NCBI GenBank assembly: GCA_041685145.1 | Contig: JAWLGJ010000007.1 | Span: 15,012-79,011, forward strand | DNA length: 64,000 nt | Direction: 5' to 3' | DNA from: JAWLGJ01 sp041685145 | GTDB taxonomy: Bacteria; Pseudomonadota; Alphaproteobacteria; Rhodospirillales; Magnetospirillaceae | Shown here: piece after piece, positions 8,758 to 16,876 of the stretch | Layout of the letters: the number at the start of each line of letters is the position of its first letter | How positions within the stretch are numbered: the first letter of the stretch is position 1 | Notes under the pieces: model-generated | Databases searched by the model: none | What the model saw: the letters and a program-made list of their open reading frames with translations, nothing else | What the model was told of the DNA's origin: nothing | Position numbers and translations under genes: made by a program

Positions 8758-8955
8758 ATGGCCTGCCGCACCTGCCGCTACTGGACCGAGCTTGCCGCCG
8801 AGCCGCCCAGCTTCGAAACCGCGCATCAGCAGGGACTGTGCCGCCGCAATCCGCCGGTGGTGCTGGCGGGGGAACGGCATCGCCTTTGGCCGACCACCCT
8901 GTGGGACGACTGGTGCGGCGAATACGAGCCGTCGCCGTCGGTCGAGGCCGATTAA
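8758..8955 (+). CDS. Conserved four-cysteine mini-protein, function unknown
   Basis: A 65-residue protein with C3 and C6 (CRTCRYW), C28 (GLCRRNPP) and C53 (DWCGEYEP), and four Trp residues. The CxxC...C...C spacing suggests a small zinc ribbon or knuckle, not a redox protein. AAAGGAGG lies nine bases upstream of the ATG, so translation is likely. It lies between the PPK2 gene and the helicase on the same strand. I recognise the pattern as a recurring hypothetical protein but cannot name a function. Confidence 0.7.
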   Translation: MACRTCRYWTELAAEPPSFETAHQQGLCRRNPPVVLAGERHRLWPTTLWDDWCGEYEPSPSVEAD

Positions 8956-8970
8956 AACACCCCTCGCCCC

Positions 8971-9000
8971 CTGCCACGCGGCGCCCGGCGCGCCTATACT
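8971..9000 (+). promoter_or_regulatory. Promoter giving a probably leaderless helicase mRNA
   Basis: A -10 TATACT (8995-9000) ends only six bases before the ATG at 9007, and there is no Shine-Dalgarno. A weak CTGCCA (8971-8976) lies 18 bases upstream as -35. Transcription would start at or next to the start codon. Confidence 0.5.
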
Positions 9001-9006
9001 GCCGCC

Positions 9007-11766
9007 ATGATGGACGCTGCCCCGCCCCCGCGTGTTGCGCTGCCCGACGCCCCGGCGCTGGCCGTGGGCGCGCGCGCGGCGGCGCTGGTGCTTGCCGACG
9101 GCGAGGTGTTGAACCTGCCCCTGGACGAAGCGGCGCGCCACGCCCGCCGCCAGCCGCCGCTGCTGTGCCACGCCCGCGCCGTGGCCGCCCGCCTGGGGGG
9201 GCGGCGCTTCGCGGCCCTGGACGTGCTGGAGCTGTTCGCCTTCGTCCGGCCGGCGGCCTTCTGTCTGCCGACGCCGCGCGGCGTCGCCGCGGCCGTGGGG
9301 CTGCCGCCCCCCGCCGACCTGGAGGACGAGGCGGCGGCGCTGCTGTCGGCGGCGCGGAGGCTGCTGGAGGAACTGGCGGCGCACCCGGCGCGCGGCGCGC
9401 AGGCGGTGGCCTGGACGATGGCGCGGGCCGGCTGGTCGTGGGGGCCGGCGGTGCTGGCCGCCCTGGGCGTGCGGGGCGAGGTGCGGGCCGCGCAGGCGAG
9501 CTTCAGGGTCTGGGAGCGCCTGCCGGAATGGTCCGAGCACGCCCCCGAGCCGCCGTCGGGCAGCGAGCCCGTCGACCCCGCCGAGGCGCGGCGCCGCCTC
9601 GCCGGGCTGCTGGGCGAGGGCGCCGAGCCCCGTCCGCAACAGGCCGACTACGCCTCGGCCGTGTGCGCCGCCTTCGCCCCCCGCGACGAGCCCGGGGTGC
9701 CGCATATGGTGCTGGCCGAGGCCGGCACCGGCACCGGCAAGACGCTGGGCTATGTCGCCCCCGCCAGCCTGTGGGCGGCCAGGAACGGCGGCGCCGTCTG
9801 GATCAGCACCTACACCCGCAACCTGCAACGCCAGCTCGACGCCGAGCTTGACCGCCTGTTTCCCGACGCCGCCGCCAAGGCGCGGCACATCGTCGTGCGC
9901 AAGGGGCGCGAGAACTATCTGTGCCTGTTGAATTACGAGGAGGCGGTGCGCGGCGCCGGCCTGCTGCCCGAGGACACCCTCGCCCTGGGCCTGATGGCCC
10001 GCTGGCTGGCGGCCACCCGCGACGGCGACATGGTCGGCGGCGACTTCCCCGGCTGGCTGCCCGACCTGGTGGGGCGGCCGCGCACCCTGGGGCTGACCGA
10101 CCGGCGCGGTGAGTGCATCCACGCCGGTTGCCCCCACTACCGCCGCTGCTTCATCGAACGCACCGTGCGCCGGGCGCGGCGCGCCGACATCGTCGTCGCC
10201 AACCACGCGCTGGTGATGGTGCAGGCGGCGCTGGGGGGCCTGGACGACGGGCATCTGCCGCTGCGCTATGTCTTCGACGAGGGCCACCACGTCTTCGACG
10301 CCGCCGACGGCGCCTTCTCGGCGCATCTGTGCGCCATCGAGACGGCGGAGCTGCGCCGCTGGCTGCTGGGGGCCGAGGAGGGCGCCCGCTCGCGCGCCCG
10401 CGGCATGAAGGCGCGCCTGGAGGATCTGTTGCCGCCGGAGGGCGCGGCGGCGGCCGAGGCCCTCGACGCCGCCCTCGCCGCCGCCCGCGCCCTGCCGGGG
10501 CCGGGCTGGCACCAGCGCCTGTTCGACGCGCATCCGCGCCCGCTCGGCGCCGCCGAGGCCTTCCTCGCCCTGGGGCGGCGGCAGGTCATGGCGCGGGCGC
10601 GCTGGCCCGATTCACCCTACAGCCTGGAGGCGGAAACCGCGCCGCCGGTGGACGGCCTGCCCGCGGCCGCCACCGCCCTGGCGGCGGCGCTGGCGCGGCT
10701 GGAGGAGCCGCTGCGCCGCCTGACGCAGGCGCTGGCGCGCCGCCTGGGCGACGAGGCCGCCGACCTCGACACCGCCACCCGCCAGCGCATCGAGGCCGCC
10801 TGCCGCGGCATCGACCGCCGCGCCCTGCGCCCCCTGGCCGCCTGGCAGGCGATGCTGGCGGCGCTGACGGCGCCGCCGGAGGCGGACTTCGTCGACTGGT
10901 TCGCGGTCGAGCGCATCGACGGCCGCGACATCGACGTCGGGCTCCATCGCCACTGGGTCGACCCCACGCGCCCATTCGCGCAGGCGGTGGCGATGCCCGC
11001 GCACGGGGTTCTGGTCACCTCGGCAACGCTGCGCGACGGCTCCGGCGACCTGGAGGCCGACTGGCGGGCGGCGGAGCGGCGCACCGGCGCCGCCCATCTG
11101 CCGGCGCTGGCGGTGCGGGCGGCGGTGCCCTCGCCCTTCGACTATGCGGCGCAGACGCGGGTGCTGGTCGTCACCGACGTGCGCAAGGACGACATGGCCC
11201 AGGTGGCGGCCGCCTATCGCGACCTGTTCCGCGCCGCCGGCGGCGGGGCGCTGGGCCTGTTCACCGCCATCTCGCGGCTGAAGGCGGTGCACCGCCACAT
11301 CGCCGCCCCGCTGGAGGAGGCGGGCGTGGCGCTGCTGGCGCAGCATGTCGACGGCCTCGACACCAGCGCCCTGGTCGACATCTTCCGCGCCGAGGAGGAC
11401 GCCTGCCTGCTGGGCACCGACGCGGTGCGCGACGGCGTCGACGTTCCCGGCCGCTCGCTGCGCCTGATCGTCTTCGACCGCGTGCCCTGGCCGCGCCCCG
11501 ACATCGTGCACAAGGCGCGCCGCGCCGCCTTCGGCGGGCGGGCCTATGACGACATGATCACCCGCCTGCGGCTGAAGCAGGCCTTCGGGCGGCTGGTGCG
11601 CCGCGCCGATGACAAGGGGGTTTTCGTGCTGCTGGACCCGATGATGCCCAGCCGCCTGCTGGGCGCCTTTCCCGAGGGCGTCGCCGCGCAACGGCTGGGT
11701 CTGGCGGAGGCCGTGACAGCGGTGGCGCGCTTTCTGGGCAGCCGTGACGACCGCAAGGGGGATTGA
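9007..11766 (+). CDS. XPD/DinG-type Fe-S cluster ATP-dependent DNA helicase
   Basis: A superfamily 2 5'-to-3' DNA helicase of the DinG/XPD group, 919 aa. Walker A AGTGTGKT is at residues 239-246, DEGHH (Walker B, DEAH-like) at 424-428, and motif VI QAFGRLVRRADD near the C-terminus. Four cysteines (C306, C370, C375, C381) sit between motifs Ia and II where XPD and DinG hold a 4Fe-4S cluster. The first 200 residues are a poorly conserved N-terminal region. It probably acts in repair or R-loop and replication-fork processing. A second ATG (9010) is equally possible. The gene stands alone under its own -10; a TerB-like gene follows. Confidence 0.9.
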   Translation: MMDAAPPPRVALPDAPALAVGARAAALVLADGEVLNLPLDEAARHARRQPPLLCHARAVAARLGGRRFAALDVLELFAFVRPAAFCLPTPRGVAAAVGLPPPADLEDEAAALLSAARRLLEELAAHPARGAQAVAWTMARAGWSWGPAVLAALGVRGEVRAAQASFRVWERLPEWSEHAPEPPSGSEPVDPAEARRRLAGLLGEGAEPRPQQADYASAVCAAFAPRDEPGVPHMVLAEAGTGTGKTLGYVAPASLWAARNGGAVWISTYTRNLQRQLDAELDRLFPDAAAKARHIVVRKGRENYLCLLNYEEAVRGAGLLPEDTLALGLMARWLAATRDGDMVGGDFPGWLPDLVGRPRTLGLTDRRGECIHAGCPHYRRCFIERTVRRARRADIVVANHALVMVQAALGGLDDGHLPLRYVFDEGHHVFDAADGAFSAHLCAIETAELRRWLLGAEEGARSRARGMKARLEDLLPPEGAAAAEALDAALAAARALPGPGWHQRLFDAHPRPLGAAEAFLALGRRQVMARARWPDSPYSLEAETAPPVDGLPAAATALAAALARLEEPLRRLTQALARRLGDEAADLDTATRQRIEAACRGIDRRALRPLAAWQAMLAALTAPPEADFVDWFAVERIDGRDIDVGLHRHWVDPTRPFAQAVAMPAHGVLVTSATLRDGSGDLEADWRAAERRTGAAHLPALAVRAAVPSPFDYAAQTRVLVVTDVRKDDMAQVAAAYRDLFRAAGGGALGLFTAISRLKAVHRHIAAPLEEAGVALLAQHVDGLDTSALVDIFRAEEDACLLGTDAVRDGVDVPGRSLRLIVFDRVPWPRPDIVHKARRAAFGGRAYDDMITRLRLKQAFGRLVRRADDKGVFVLLDPMMPSRLLGAFPEGVAAQRLGLAEAVTAVARFLGSRDDRKGD

Positions 11767-11823
11767 CGGGCGGTGGCGCTTTCGCCTTACAAAGGAACCC
11801 CGTCCTCCGGCCACGAGGGATAC

Positions 11824-12228
11824 ATGGTCAGCGAACAAGCGGCCCTGGTCTATACGATGGTGCTGGTATCGGCCGCCGACGGCCGTATGACCGACATGGA
11901 GATGCGCACCATCGGCGACATGGTGGGGCACCTGCCGGCCTTCCGGGACTACGACACCGACCTGCTGCCGCGCACCCTGGAGGCCTGCGCCGAGATTCTC
12001 GACGCCGAGGACGGCCTGGAGCAGGCCCTTGCCCTGATCAAGGCCACGCTGCCGGAGCCGCTGCGCGAGACCGCCTACACGCTGGCCTGCGACCTGGTGG
12101 CGGCGGAAGGCTCGGCAACGCAGGAAACCTTGCGGCTGCTGGAGATTCTCCGCCACCGCCTGGACCTGGACCGGCTGATTGCCGCCGCCATCGAGCGTGG
12201 CTCGCGGGCGCGGTACGCCACCCTATGA
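11824..12228 (+). CDS. TerB-like (tellurite-resistance fold) protein
   Basis: A 134-residue all-helical protein with the TerB features VSAADGRMTDMEMRTIG (residues 15-31) and ACDLVAAEGSATQETL (88-103), acidic loops that bind metal in TerB. Tellurite resistance is not implied; stand-alone TerB domains are widespread and mostly uncharacterised. The ATG at 11824 follows GAGG by five bases; a GTG at 11773 is the longer alternative. Its stop overlaps the next start as ATGA, so it is translationally coupled to the dehydrogenase gene. Confidence 0.8.
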   Translation: MVSEQAALVYTMVLVSAADGRMTDMEMRTIGDMVGHLPAFRDYDTDLLPRTLEACAEILDAEDGLEQALALIKATLPEPLRETAYTLACDLVAAEGSATQETLRLLEILRHRLDLDRLIAAAIERGSRARYATL

Positions 12229-13124
12229 CGGCCCGCCCCGACCTCGGCGGCCGCACCCTCGGCTTCGTCGGCCTGGGGATCATGGGCCGGCCGATGAGCC
12301 GCCACCTCCAGGCCGCCGGCGCCCACATGGTGGTGCACAACCGCAGCCGCGCCCCCCTTGACGAGGCGGAGCGCCTGGGCATGACGGCGGCGGCGAGCCC
12401 CCGCGCGGTGGCCGAGCAGGCCGACGCGGTGGTGCTGATGGTCGCCGACACGCCGGCGGTCGAGGCGGTGCTGCTGGGGCCGGACGGCGTCGTCGCGGGA
12501 CTGCGGCCGGGCGGCCTGGTCATCGACATGGGCACCACCGCCGTCACCCCCACCCGCCGTTTCGCCGCACGGGTGGCCGAGGCCGGCGGCGCCTATGTGG
12601 ACGCGCCGGTGTCCGGCGGCCAGCCGGGGGCCGAGGCCGCCCGCCTGACCATCATGGCCGGCGGCGGCGACGACGCCTTCGCGCGGGCGCTGCCGCTGTT
12701 CCAGGTGCTGGGGACCACCATCACCCATGTCGGCGGCGTCGGCGCCGGGCAGGTGGCGAAGGCCGCCAACCAGGTCATCGTCGGCCTGAACATCGGCGCC
12801 GTCGCCGAGGCGATGGCGCTGGCGGCGCGGGCGGGGGTCGATCCGGCCAAGCTGCGCACCGCCCTGATGGGCGGCTTCGCCGCCTCGCGGGTGCTGGAGG
12901 TGCATGGCGAGCGCATGATCCGCAATGACTTCCAGCCCGGCGGCAAGGTCACCACCCAGCGCAAGGATCTGGCCCAGGCCCTGGATCTGGCCGCCGAACT
13001 GGGCCTGGACCTGCCGGCGACGCGCCTCAACATGCAGCTTTACGACCGCCTCGTCGACGCCGGCGACGGCGGCCTCGACCACGCGGCCCTGGTGCGGCTC
13101 TACGGCTGGGACGCCGGGGACTGA
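12225..13124 (+). CDS. Beta-hydroxyacid dehydrogenase (3-hydroxyisobutyrate / tartronate-semialdehyde reductase family)
   Basis: An NAD(P)-dependent beta-hydroxyacid dehydrogenase of 299 aa. The Rossmann motif GFVGLGIMGRPM is near the N-terminus, the substrate motif DAPVSGGQPGAE is in the middle, and the catalytic-Lys motif GAGQVAKAANQ follows. Substrate (hydroxyisobutyrate, tartronate semialdehyde, glyoxylate or succinate semialdehyde) cannot be fixed from motifs. The start ATG overlaps the TerB-like stop by four bases. The 3' end overlaps the convergent ChaC-like gene by 25 bp. Confidence 0.88.
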   Translation: MTARPDLGGRTLGFVGLGIMGRPMSRHLQAAGAHMVVHNRSRAPLDEAERLGMTAAASPRAVAEQADAVVLMVADTPAVEAVLLGPDGVVAGLRPGGLVIDMGTTAVTPTRRFAARVAEAGGAYVDAPVSGGQPGAEAARLTIMAGGGDDAFARALPLFQVLGTTITHVGGVGAGQVAKAANQVIVGLNIGAVAEAMALAARAGVDPAKLRTALMGGFAASRVLEVHGERMIRNDFQPGGKVTTQRKDLAQALDLAAELGLDLPATRLNMQLYDRLVDAGDGGLDHAALVRLYGWDAGD

Positions 13125-13690
13125 GGCGTTATCGGCTCGCTCCGGCCGCCGTTGAGTCGCTCCGCCTCCAGGGCGTCGGCTAGCCGCAGGATGCGGTGCA
13201 GGCGCCCCTCGCGGATGCCCAGCGCGTCCAGATGGGTGATGGTGTTGGCGAAATACTCGCGGCTGGTGCCCTTGTCGCCGACGCCGCCGGCGATGATGCG
13301 CGCCGCCTCGGCGTCGCTCAGGCCGCCGGCGTATTGCGGGTGGTCGCGCCGCACCACGAAGGCCACCGCCCGCGCCCGCCGCCCGTCGCCGAGGCGCAGC
13401 GGCGGCACCGCCGGGCGGTAGACGCGGGTGATCATCTCGCGCTCCACCAGATATTCCCAGACATGATGGCGATGCTCCTCGGCCACGCGGTAGGCGATGC
13501 CGCGGCACGACCCGCCGCGATCCAGCCCCACCACCAGGCCGGGGCGTTCCGGCGTGCCGCGATACCGGATCGCCAGCACACAGGGCGCGCGGTGGTAACC
13601 GTGCAGCAGGGCGGGCACGCGCTCGACGAACGCGAAATCCGGCCGCCACATCAGCGAGCCGTAGGCGAACACCCACAATGGTCGCTCCAT
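13100..13690 (-). CDS. ChaC-like gamma-glutamylcyclotransferase
   Basis: The opening LWVFAYGSLMWRPDF is the ChaC signature; the fold releases 5-oxoproline from gamma-glutamyl peptides, typically glutathione. The expected catalytic Glu lies in VWEYLVEREM. The C-terminal half (GGLSDAEAARIIAGGVGDKGTSREY and HLDALGI) also matches the ChaC family. Length is 196 aa. The start is ATG 13690 after GAGGGGC. Its end overlaps the convergent dehydrogenase gene by 25 bp. Confidence 0.9.
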   Translation of the reverse strand: MERPLWVFAYGSLMWRPDFAFVERVPALLHGYHRAPCVLAIRYRGTPERPGLVVGLDRGGSCRGIAYRVAEEHRHHVWEYLVEREMITRVYRPAVPPLRLGDGRRARAVAFVVRRDHPQYAGGLSDAEAARIIAGGVGDKGTSREYFANTITHLDALGIREGRLHRILRLADALEAERLNGGRSEPITPQSPASQP

Positions 13691-13733
13691 GCCCCTCACC
13701 CTAACGCGGGGACGCCACCGGCGGAAGGGCGCG

Positions 13734-13762
13734 TTGCGGGCGCCGGGGCCTTCTGCTATCGC
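13734..13762 (+). promoter_or_regulatory. Probable promoter of the DUF2125 gene
   Basis: TTGCGG (13734-13739), 17 bases, TATCGC (13757-13762), 27 bp before the GTG at 13790. Moderate match. Confidence 0.35.
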
Positions 13763-13789
13763 TGACGGCGCAAGCATTGGGAGGAAGTC

Positions 13790-14806
13790 GTGCGGCGCCC
13801 ACGCAGCCTGCTGCTGGCCCTTCTGGTCGCCATCACCGCCACGACCGCCGGCTACGCGGTCTATTGGCACCGGCTGGCGAGTGGCATCGAGGAGGGCATC
13901 GCCCGCTGGGCCGACGAGCGGCGGGCCGAGGGCTGGGCGGTGGCCTACGGCACCCCCCGCACCGGCGGTTTTCCCGGCGCCATCGAGGTGAGCGTGGACG
14001 AGCCGCTGGTGGCGGCGCCCGACGGCCTGCGCTGGGAAACCGGCCGCATCGTCGCCCATGTGCCGCCGCATGATCCCGGCAACGTCACCCTGGTCTTCAC
14101 CGGCGCCCACCGGCTGGCCTCGCCCGACCTGCCGGGCCCCCTGGCGCTGTCGCCCGACGCCGCCACCGGCCGCTTGCGCCTGGACGCCGGCGGCCGCCCG
14201 CGCGCGGCCGAACTGCGCCTGACCGGGGTGGAGGCGGCGGCGCCCGGCGTCGCCGGGCGGGCGGCGACGGTGATCGCCACCCTTGAGGAGGCCGACATCG
14301 ACAGCCCCGCCTTCCTGACCCTGTGGGTGCATGACCTGGAATGGCAGGCGCCGCTCCACGCGGCGGCGGCGCTGCCGGCGCGGGTGGAATCGCTGCGGCT
14401 GCGGCTGCGCGTCGATCCCGTGCCCACCCTGGAGGCGGCGCCGGCGCGGGCGGCGACGGCCTGGCGCGACGGCGGCGGCGTCGTGGAGGTGCAGGAACTG
14501 TCGCTGGTGTGGCAGCCGCTGACGGTCCACGCCGAGGGACGCCTGAGCCTGGACGAGCGCCTGCAGCCGGCCATGATCCTCGACGCGGCCATTACGGGGT
14601 TGGACGAGGTCGTGCGCCGGCTGAGCGAGGCCGGGCGCCTCGACGACGGCCAGGCCCGGACCGCGCAGACGGTCCTGACCCTGCTGGCACGGCCGCGCGA
14701 GGACGGGCGGCCGGTGCTGCAGGCGCCGGTGGCGCTGCGCGACGGGCGGCTGTTCCTGGGCCCCGTGGCGGTGGCGCGCGTACCCCACCTCGATTGGCAG
14801 AAGTAA
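13790..14806 (+). CDS. DUF2125 family exported protein
   Basis: A 338-residue protein that starts with a membrane anchor or uncleaved signal (SLLLALLVAITATTAGYAVYW) and then forms a beta-rich domain with repeated short strands, typical of DUF2125 proteins of Alphaproteobacteria. Its function is unknown; the fold recalls periplasmic AsmA-like or LPS-associated proteins, which is only a guess. The GTG start is preceded by GGGAGGAAGTC. It is divergent from the ChaC-like gene with about 100 bp between them. Confidence 0.8.
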   Translation: MRRPRSLLLALLVAITATTAGYAVYWHRLASGIEEGIARWADERRAEGWAVAYGTPRTGGFPGAIEVSVDEPLVAAPDGLRWETGRIVAHVPPHDPGNVTLVFTGAHRLASPDLPGPLALSPDAATGRLRLDAGGRPRAAELRLTGVEAAAPGVAGRAATVIATLEEADIDSPAFLTLWVHDLEWQAPLHAAAALPARVESLRLRLRVDPVPTLEAAPARAATAWRDGGGVVEVQELSLVWQPLTVHAEGRLSLDERLQPAMILDAAITGLDEVVRRLSEAGRLDDGQARTAQTVLTLLARPREDGRPVLQAPVALRDGRLFLGPVAVARVPHLDWQK

Positions 14807-14966
14807 CAGCATCCGCATTATTGTCAGCATCATCTGGTTCTGCTTTTATTCATGCTGCTTCCACTCCAGAAGATGCCGCCCATCAGGGGTTTATATCTTC
14901 GCGTTATTGACCGGCAACTCCACTGTGCCATAAGCTCGCCGACAAGGCCGGCAGCGGAGGTCGACG
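14807..14966. other. AT-richer intergenic region with a possible promoter
   Basis: The stretch is clearly richer in A and T than its surroundings, especially 14807-14910. TTGACC (14907-14912) and TAAGCT (14931-14936, 18-base spacer) could form a promoter for the sulfotransferase-like gene. No small gene, tRNA or repeat is visible. Confidence 0.4.
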
Positions 14967-15776
14967 GTGGTCAATGGCTGCGAGATCAGGCTCACCGGAA
15001 TGTCGCGCAGCGGCAATCACGCCATCATCAACTGGATTTGGCGCCAGGCGGAGGGGCGCAAATGCCTGTTGAACTGCGCCGAGGGCGGAACCAACCCGTT
15101 CGCAAGCTGCCGTCCCCTCGATGACGGCCGCCCCTGGCGGGTCAATTACGGCGACTTCGACATCGCCGCCGAGCGGCGGGGCCGCTTCTCGGCCAAGGAT
15201 CTGCTGGTGCACAGCTACGAGGACACCTTCCTCGCGCGCGTCTACAACGGCGCCTTCGAGTCCCAGCACGACGCCCTGGTGGGGCCGACGCGGCGGCGCG
15301 TCGACGTCCTGGTTCTGCGCGATCCTTTCAATTTGTTCGCCAGCCGCCGCGCGCTTGCCGCCAGCCCGGTGACGCCGCGGGCGGCGCTGCGGGTGTGGAA
15401 GCAGCACGCCCGCGAGTTCCTGGGCGAGCGCGGCTACCTGCGCCACGACCGCCTGACGATCAGCTACAACCGCTGGGTTTGTGACCGCGCCTATCGCGCC
15501 GGACTGGCGGCGCGGCTGGGGCTGGGCTTCAGCGACAGCGGCATCGACGCCGTCACCGCCTGCGCCGGCGGCAGTTCCTTCGACGGTCTGGCCTATGACG
15601 GCGACGCCGGCCGGATGCGGGTCTTCGACCGCTGGCGGCATTTCCTCGACGACGCGGAGTATTGGGCGCTGTTCGACGAGGCAACGGTGGCGCTGGCCCG
15701 GCGGATTTTCGGCGCCGCCACCCCCACCCTTGCCTGGGTGGCCTGGCGGCGCGGCGAACGGCCGCTCCCCAACTGA
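14967..15776 (+). CDS. Sulfotransferase-like P-loop protein
   Basis: A 269-residue protein with a sulfotransferase-type PAPS loop LTGMSRSGNHAIINWI (residues 9-24) in place of the usual PxSGTxWL, and a second signature VLVLRDPFNLFASR (about 112-126) that matches the 3'-phosphate-binding RDPxxxxxSR motif. No signal peptide or membrane segment. The acceptor substrate is unknown; homologues with the MSRSGNHA loop are often near polysaccharide or lipid genes, but no such neighbours occur here. The GTG start has GGAGG six bases upstream. The convergent oxidoreductase gene ends 4 bp downstream. Confidence 0.7.
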   Translation: MVNGCEIRLTGMSRSGNHAIINWIWRQAEGRKCLLNCAEGGTNPFASCRPLDDGRPWRVNYGDFDIAAERRGRFSAKDLLVHSYEDTFLARVYNGAFESQHDALVGPTRRRVDVLVLRDPFNLFASRRALAASPVTPRAALRVWKQHAREFLGERGYLRHDRLTISYNRWVCDRAYRAGLAARLGLGFSDSGIDAVTACAGGSSFDGLAYDGDAGRMRVFDRWRHFLDDAEYWALFDEATVALARRIFGAATPTLAWVAWRRGERPLPN

Positions 15777-15780
15777 GGCG

Positions 15781-16872
15781 TCAGATCAGCCGCGCCGGCG
15801 ACAGCGCCGCCGCATCGTCCCGCCGGTGCGCCGGCGTCCGGCCCGCGATCAGGTCCGCGGCCAGCGCGGCCAGTTCCGGGGCCGCCTCGATGCCGTGCCC
15901 CCCCTGGCCCGCGAACCAGAAAAAACCCTCGGCGCGCGGGTCGTGGCCCACCACCGGCAGCTCGTCGGCGGCGAAGGTGCGCAGCCCCGCCCAGGCGCGG
16001 GGAATCGCCGTCACCCGCAGCGTCGTCGCGGCCTCGACACGATGGGCGGCGAGGGCGATGTCGAGTTCCTCGGGCCGCGCGTCGCAGGGCGGCGAGGGCG
16101 CGGCGTCGGCGGGGCTGGCCAACAGGCGGCCGCGCTCGGGCTTCATGTAGAAGCTTTCGCCCGGACCGACGACGAAGGGCATGGCTTCGGGAAGGGGGGC
16201 GCCCGCCACGGTGGCGACGATCATGGTACGCCGGCGCGGCTGCAAGCCCAGCGGCGACAGTCCCGCCAGCGCCGCCACCGCGTCCGCCCAGGCCCCGGCG
16301 GCGTTGACCACCGTCGCCGCCGTCACCGCCCCCTGCGGCGTCTTCAGGTGCCAGTGGCCGTCCAGCCGCAACAGACCCGTCACCGGCGCGTTCAGGCGCA
16401 CCCGCGCCCCGCGCGCGCGGGCACCGCGCCGGAAGCCCTCGACGATTTCGTGGACATGCAGGTCGCGGGCGGCGGGCTCGTGAAGCGCCGTCGCCGCCGG
16501 CCGCAGCACCGGGCATAGGGCTCGCAGCGCGGCGCCGGCCACCACCTCGACGCCCTCCTCCGCCGCCTCGGGCGCGGCTTCCCGCAACAGCAGCAGCCCG
16601 CGCGGCCCCACCAGCGGCGTGGGGGAAAACCCCTCCGGCGGCGATTCGTAGAACGCCCGGCTGGCCCGCGTCAGGCGGCGCAGCAGCGGCGGGCCGTGCT
16701 GTTCGGAGAGGATGGCCGCCGAGCGCCCGGTGGCGTGGGAGGCGGGCAGGGCCTCGCTCTCCAGCACCACCACGTCATGAGCCGCCGCCAGCCGCCAGGC
16801 CAGCGACAGCCCGGCGATGCCGCCGCCGACGATGGCGACGTCGGCGGGAGCATTGTCGCCGGTGTCGGCCAC
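15781..16872 (-). CDS. FAD-dependent oxidoreductase, DAO family (D-amino-acid / glycine oxidase-like)
   Basis: The N-terminal dinucleotide motif VAIVGGGIAGLSLAWRLA (residues 12-29), ATGRSAAILSEQHGPP after it, and the C-terminal FFWFAGQGGHGIEAAPELA place it in the DAO family (D-arginine dehydrogenase, glycine oxidase, sarcosine oxidase). The exact amine substrate cannot be assigned. Length is 363 aa. The GTG start lies 4 bp after the tyrC stop behind GAGG, so it is the last gene of the chorismate mutase-hisC-tyrC unit, perhaps for amino-acid or imino-acid oxidation. Confidence 0.85.
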   Translation of the reverse strand: MADTGDNAPADVAIVGGGIAGLSLAWRLAAAHDVVVLESEALPASHATGRSAAILSEQHGPPLLRRLTRASRAFYESPPEGFSPTPLVGPRGLLLLREAAPEAAEEGVEVVAGAALRALCPVLRPAATALHEPAARDLHVHEIVEGFRRGARARGARVRLNAPVTGLLRLDGHWHLKTPQGAVTAATVVNAAGAWADAVAALAGLSPLGLQPRRRTMIVATVAGAPLPEAMPFVVGPGESFYMKPERGRLLASPADAAPSPPCDARPEELDIALAAHRVEAATTLRVTAIPRAWAGLRTFAADELPVVGHDPRAEGFFWFAGQGGHGIEAAPELAALAADLIAGRTPAHRRDDAAALSPARLI

Positions 16873-16876
16873 CGCC

